Shown here piece after piece: positions 60,577-64,000 of a stretch of DNA of 64,000 bases (position 1 is its first letter; every line of letters starts with the position of its first letter). Position numbers and translations under genes: made by a program. The stretch is from Asaia sp037151935 (lineage in GTDB: Bacteria > Pseudomonadota > Alphaproteobacteria > Acetobacterales > Acetobacteraceae): contig NZ_CP157575.1 in NCBI RefSeq assembly GCF_051628905.1, positions 1,984,001-2,048,000 on the forward strand, written 5' to 3'. Below the pieces are notes generated by a model. That model saw nothing but the letters and a program-made list of their open reading frames with translations, made no database searches and was not told the DNA's origin.

Positions 60577-61628
60577 ATGCGAATATTGTTGACTGGTGGC
60601 TGCGGGTTTATCGGCTCTGCTGTGGTCAGGCATTTGATCCGTCAGACGTCTCACGAGGTCCTCAATGTAGACTGCATGACCTATGCGGCTTCTGAGGAGA
60701 CGGTTGGCGAGGTAGCGGCGGATCCGCGCTATCGTCATGCCGCCGTGAATATCGTCAATGGCGTCGAACTGCAGAAGCTCTTTGACGAGTATCGTCCCGA
60801 TGCTGTGATGCATCTTGCGGCAGAGAGTCACGTCGACCGTTCAATCGACGGCCCCGGCGTGTTCGTCGAGACGAACGTGACTGGCACCTATGCGCTGCTC
60901 GAGGCGGCTCGTCGTTATTGGCAGACGCTCGATGCCGAGGCTCAGAAGGCCTTCCGTTTTCATCATATCTCGACCGATGAAGTGTTCGGCCATCTCGAAC
61001 TTGATGATGCGCCATTCACCGAGACGACGCCCTATGACCCGCGTAGCCCGTATTCGGCGTCCAAGGCTGCTTCTGATCATCTGGTGCGCGCCTGGTACCA
61101 CACCTATGGCCTGCCTACCTTTGTGACCAACACGACCAATAATTACGGCGTCTGGCACTTCCCCGAGAAGCTGATCCCGCTGGTGACGATCAACGCACTC
61201 GAAGGCAAAGAATTGCCTGTTTATGGCAAGGGCGAGAACATCCGCGACTGGCTGTTCGTCGAGGATCATGCCGAGGCGCTGGTCAAGGCCGTCGAGCGCG
61301 GTCAGCCAGGCGAGACCTACGCGATCGGCGCGCGCCAGCCGCGCACCAATCTCGATGTGGTCAAGACGATCTGCACCGTGCTCGATGAGTTGTCGCCCGA
61401 TCCGGCCGGGCCACGCGAGCGTCTGATCCGTTTCGTCACTGACCGCCCCGGTCATGATTTCCGTTACGAGATCGACCCCAGCCATGCCGAAAAGGCCCTG
61501 GACTGGAAAGCGAAGCACGATTTCGAAACGGGCATCCGTCGCACGGTTCAGTGGTATCTCGACAACCGTCATTGGTGGGAAGGTATTCGCGCCCGCCGCT
61601 ACACCGGACAGAGACTGGGAACAAAAGC

Positions 61629-61632
<4 letters not shown>
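60577..61632 (+). CDS. rfbB: dTDP-glucose 4,6-dehydratase
   Basis: RfbB (RmlB) is the second step of dTDP-L-rhamnose synthesis. The 351-residue SDR-type enzyme has the nucleotide loop TGGCGFIGSAV at the N-terminus, STDEVFGHL and the catalytic YSASKAASD, and NNYGVWHFPEKL. The stop overlaps rfbA by four bases. The operon order is rfbB-rfbA-rfbC-rfbD, all translationally tight, supplying rhamnose for surface polysaccharide. Confidence 0.97.
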
Positions 61633-62537
<905 letters not shown>

Positions 62538-62547
62538 GAGCCGCCCC

Positions 62548-63105
62548 ATGAAAGTCGAACGTCTCGCCATTCCAGACGTCATTCTGGTTACCCCGCAGCG
62601 TTTCAGCGACTCACGCGGGTTCTTTTCCGAGACCTACAACCATCAGAAGATGGTGGATGCAGGCATTGATCTGACCTTCGTGCAGGATAATCAGAGTCTG
62701 TCGGTTCAGAAGGGCGTCCTGCGCGGTCTGCATTCACAGGTGGCCCCTTTCGTTCAGGGCAAGCTCGTACGCTGCACCAAGGGCGCTATCTGGGATGTCG
62801 CTGTCGATGCACGCACAGGCTCGCCGACCTATGGCCAATGGGTGGCGGCGGAGCTTTCCGAAGAAAACTGGTCGCAGCTCTGGGTACCGCCCGGCTTCCT
62901 GCATGGCTTTGTGACGCTGCTGGAAAACACCGAAGTGCAGTACAAGTGCACTTCGCTCTATGACAAGGCATCCGAGCGTGCGGCGATCTGGAACTGTCCG
63001 CATCTGGCCATTGACTGGCCGATCAGCGAAAGTGAAGTGGTTCTGTCGGATAAGGACAAGGTCGCGCCGCACTTCACCGAAGCCAAGGGGTGGTTCCAGT
63101 ACTGA
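62548..63105 (+). CDS. rfbC: dTDP-4-dehydrorhamnose 3,5-epimerase
   Basis: RfbC (RmlC) epimerises the 4-keto sugar at C3 and C5. The 185-residue cupin protein has DSRGFFSETYN, VLRGLHSQ (catalytic His in the RGLH motif), DVAVDARTGSPTYGQW and LWVPPGFLHGF. The usual Tyr after RGLH is Ser here. The ATG at 62548 has AGGAG eight bases upstream. The stop shares bases with rfbD. Confidence 0.95.
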   Translation: MKVERLAIPDVILVTPQRFSDSRGFFSETYNHQKMVDAGIDLTFVQDNQSLSVQKGVLRGLHSQVAPFVQGKLVRCTKGAIWDVAVDARTGSPTYGQWVAAELSEENWSQLWVPPGFLHGFVTLLENTEVQYKCTSLYDKASERAAIWNCPHLAIDWPISESEVVLSDKDKVAPHFTEAKGWFQY

Positions 63106-64000
63106 TGAGCACGGCAACGGAAAAACGTATTCTCGTCACGGGTGGTCAGGGTCAGCTTGCCACCTCGCTGAAAATGCTCGGCGGCGATCGCGTCGTGGTG
63201 GTGGGCCGCCCTGAATTCGATCTGGCTCAACCAGAAACGCTGGCGGCTACGCTGGAGCGGGTCAACCCGTCTCTGGTTGTCAACGCAGCAGCCTGGACGG
63301 CGGTCGATCTGGCCGAGAGCGAAATCGAGGGTGCGACGGCCGCCAATGAGACGGGTCCGGCAGAGCTGGCGCGTCTTTGCGCTGCGCGTGATGTGCCGCT
63401 GGTTCATGTGTCGACCGATTATGTCTATGCCGGTGACAAGGGCGCCCCCTATGTCGAGACAGATCCGGTCACGCCTCAGACCGTCTATGGACGCACCAAG
63501 GCTGCGGGCGAGCAGGCCGTTCTGAAGGCCCAGCCGCGTAGCATCGTCTTGCGTACCTCCTGGGTCTATTCGGGCCATTGCAAGAATTTTGTCCGCACCA
63601 TGGTCAATGCCGGGGCAAAGAATACCCACCTCAAGGTAGTGGGCGATCAGTATGGCAATCCCACCAGTGCAGACGATCTGGCAAAGGCGATCCTCTCGAT
63701 TGCCGACCAGGTCGAAGCTGGATGGCAGGACAGGTTCGCTGGTCTTTTTCATGCCAGCGGTACGGGTGAGACCAGTTGGCACGGTCTTGCCGTGGCCGCC
63801 CTTGAAGAAGCCACCCGTCATGGCCAGACCATGCCTGTCGAGATAGCTGCGATCCGCACGCAGGACTGGCCGACTCCCGCAAAGCGGCCTCAGGACTCCC
63901 GTCTCGATTGCAGCAAGCTCGAACAGGTTTTCGGGATTCGCCTTCCGGCATGGCGAGACAGCGTGGCCCGAGCGGTCGACGAGCATTTTGCGGGCAAGCC
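63105..64000 (+). CDS. rfbD: dTDP-4-dehydrorhamnose reductase (partial, 3' end beyond window)
   Basis: RfbD (RmlD) reduces the 4-keto group to give dTDP-L-rhamnose. The 298 visible residues include the nucleotide loop TGGQGQLATSL, HVSTDYVYAGD and the catalytic YGRTK. The ATG at 63105 overlaps the rfbC stop by one base. The frame is still open at the window edge and should end within a few codons, as family members are about 290-305 residues. Confidence 0.95.
   Translation, partial: MSTATEKRILVTGGQGQLATSLKMLGGDRVVVVGRPEFDLAQPETLAATLERVNPSLVVNAAAWTAVDLAESEIEGATAANETGPAELARLCAARDVPLVHVSTDYVYAGDKGAPYVETDPVTPQTVYGRTKAAGEQAVLKAQPRSIVLRTSWVYSGHCKNFVRTMVNAGAKNTHLKVVGDQYGNPTSADDLAKAILSIADQVEAGWQDRFAGLFHASGTGETSWHGLAVAALEEATRHGQTMPVEIAAIRTQDWPTPAKRPQDSRLDCSKLEQVFGIRLPAWRDSVARAVDEHFAGK

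Overview
The window looks like chromosomal DNA of an acetic acid bacterium (Alphaproteobacteria, Acetobacteraceae), GC-rich at roughly 60 percent by eye. The evidence is an intact pqqABCDE operon, a ChvG/ChvI-type two-component pair, an otsBA trehalose operon, a mlaD/DUF2155 cluster, a UrcA-family protein and a Hint-domain surface protein. Genus is not fixed by the sequence; an Asaia- or Kozakia-like genome would fit.

Layout. 1-1.7 kb: 5' part of a repetitive surface protein with a Hint domain, cut by the window edge. 1.9-11.2 kb: mixed housekeeping genes (trhO, a 2H phosphoesterase, a CorA/ZntB transporter, ahcY, a glycosyltransferase, an M1 peptidase). 11.4-14.7 kb: minus-strand genes for an acyltransferase-like protein, a RidA protein and a protein resembling the C-terminal half of B12-dependent ribonucleotide reductase. 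14.9-19.1 kb: mlaD, a small protein, a DUF2155 protein, otsB, otsA and dsbB. 19.5-22.4 kb: a UrcA protein behind a sigma-54-like promoter, then chvI-chvG. 22.6-32.8 kb: grpE, dnaK, dnaJ, dapB, metK, trmB (apparent CTG start), ETF-QO, etfB and etfA. 32.9-35.3 kb: two genes fitting allantoate/ureidoglycine catabolism. 35.3-41.0 kb: a minus-strand YtcA/HlyD/FUSC/TolC/MarR efflux operon with a near-perfect palindromic operator in front. 41.3 kb: tRNA-Ala(GGC).

42.07-42.39 kb: a non-coding segment between maf and hemE that I read as the likely chromosomal origin of replication: DnaA-box-like 9-mers, twelve GTAC sites in 216 bp and an AT-rich stretch, next to hemE as at several alphaproteobacterial origins. 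42.4-44.6 kb: hemE, a HAD hydrolase and hemJ. 44.7-47.9 kb: pqqABCDE on the minus strand. 48.1-50.6 kb: an AI-2E family protein and a short-chain dehydrogenase. 50.8-56.6 kb: a heavy-metal RND efflux operon (adaptor, pump, outer-membrane factor). 56.7-60.0 kb: a DUF885 protein and a MATE transporter. 60.6 kb to the end: rfbBACD for dTDP-L-rhamnose, behind an AT-rich leader, with rfbD cut by the window edge.

The most notable unexplained structure is a roughly 115-120 bp dispersed element present three times (19.15, 44.60 and 58.45 kb), each starting within a few bases of a stop codon. Its internal hairpins differ between copies by compensatory base changes, so the folded form seems to be under selection.
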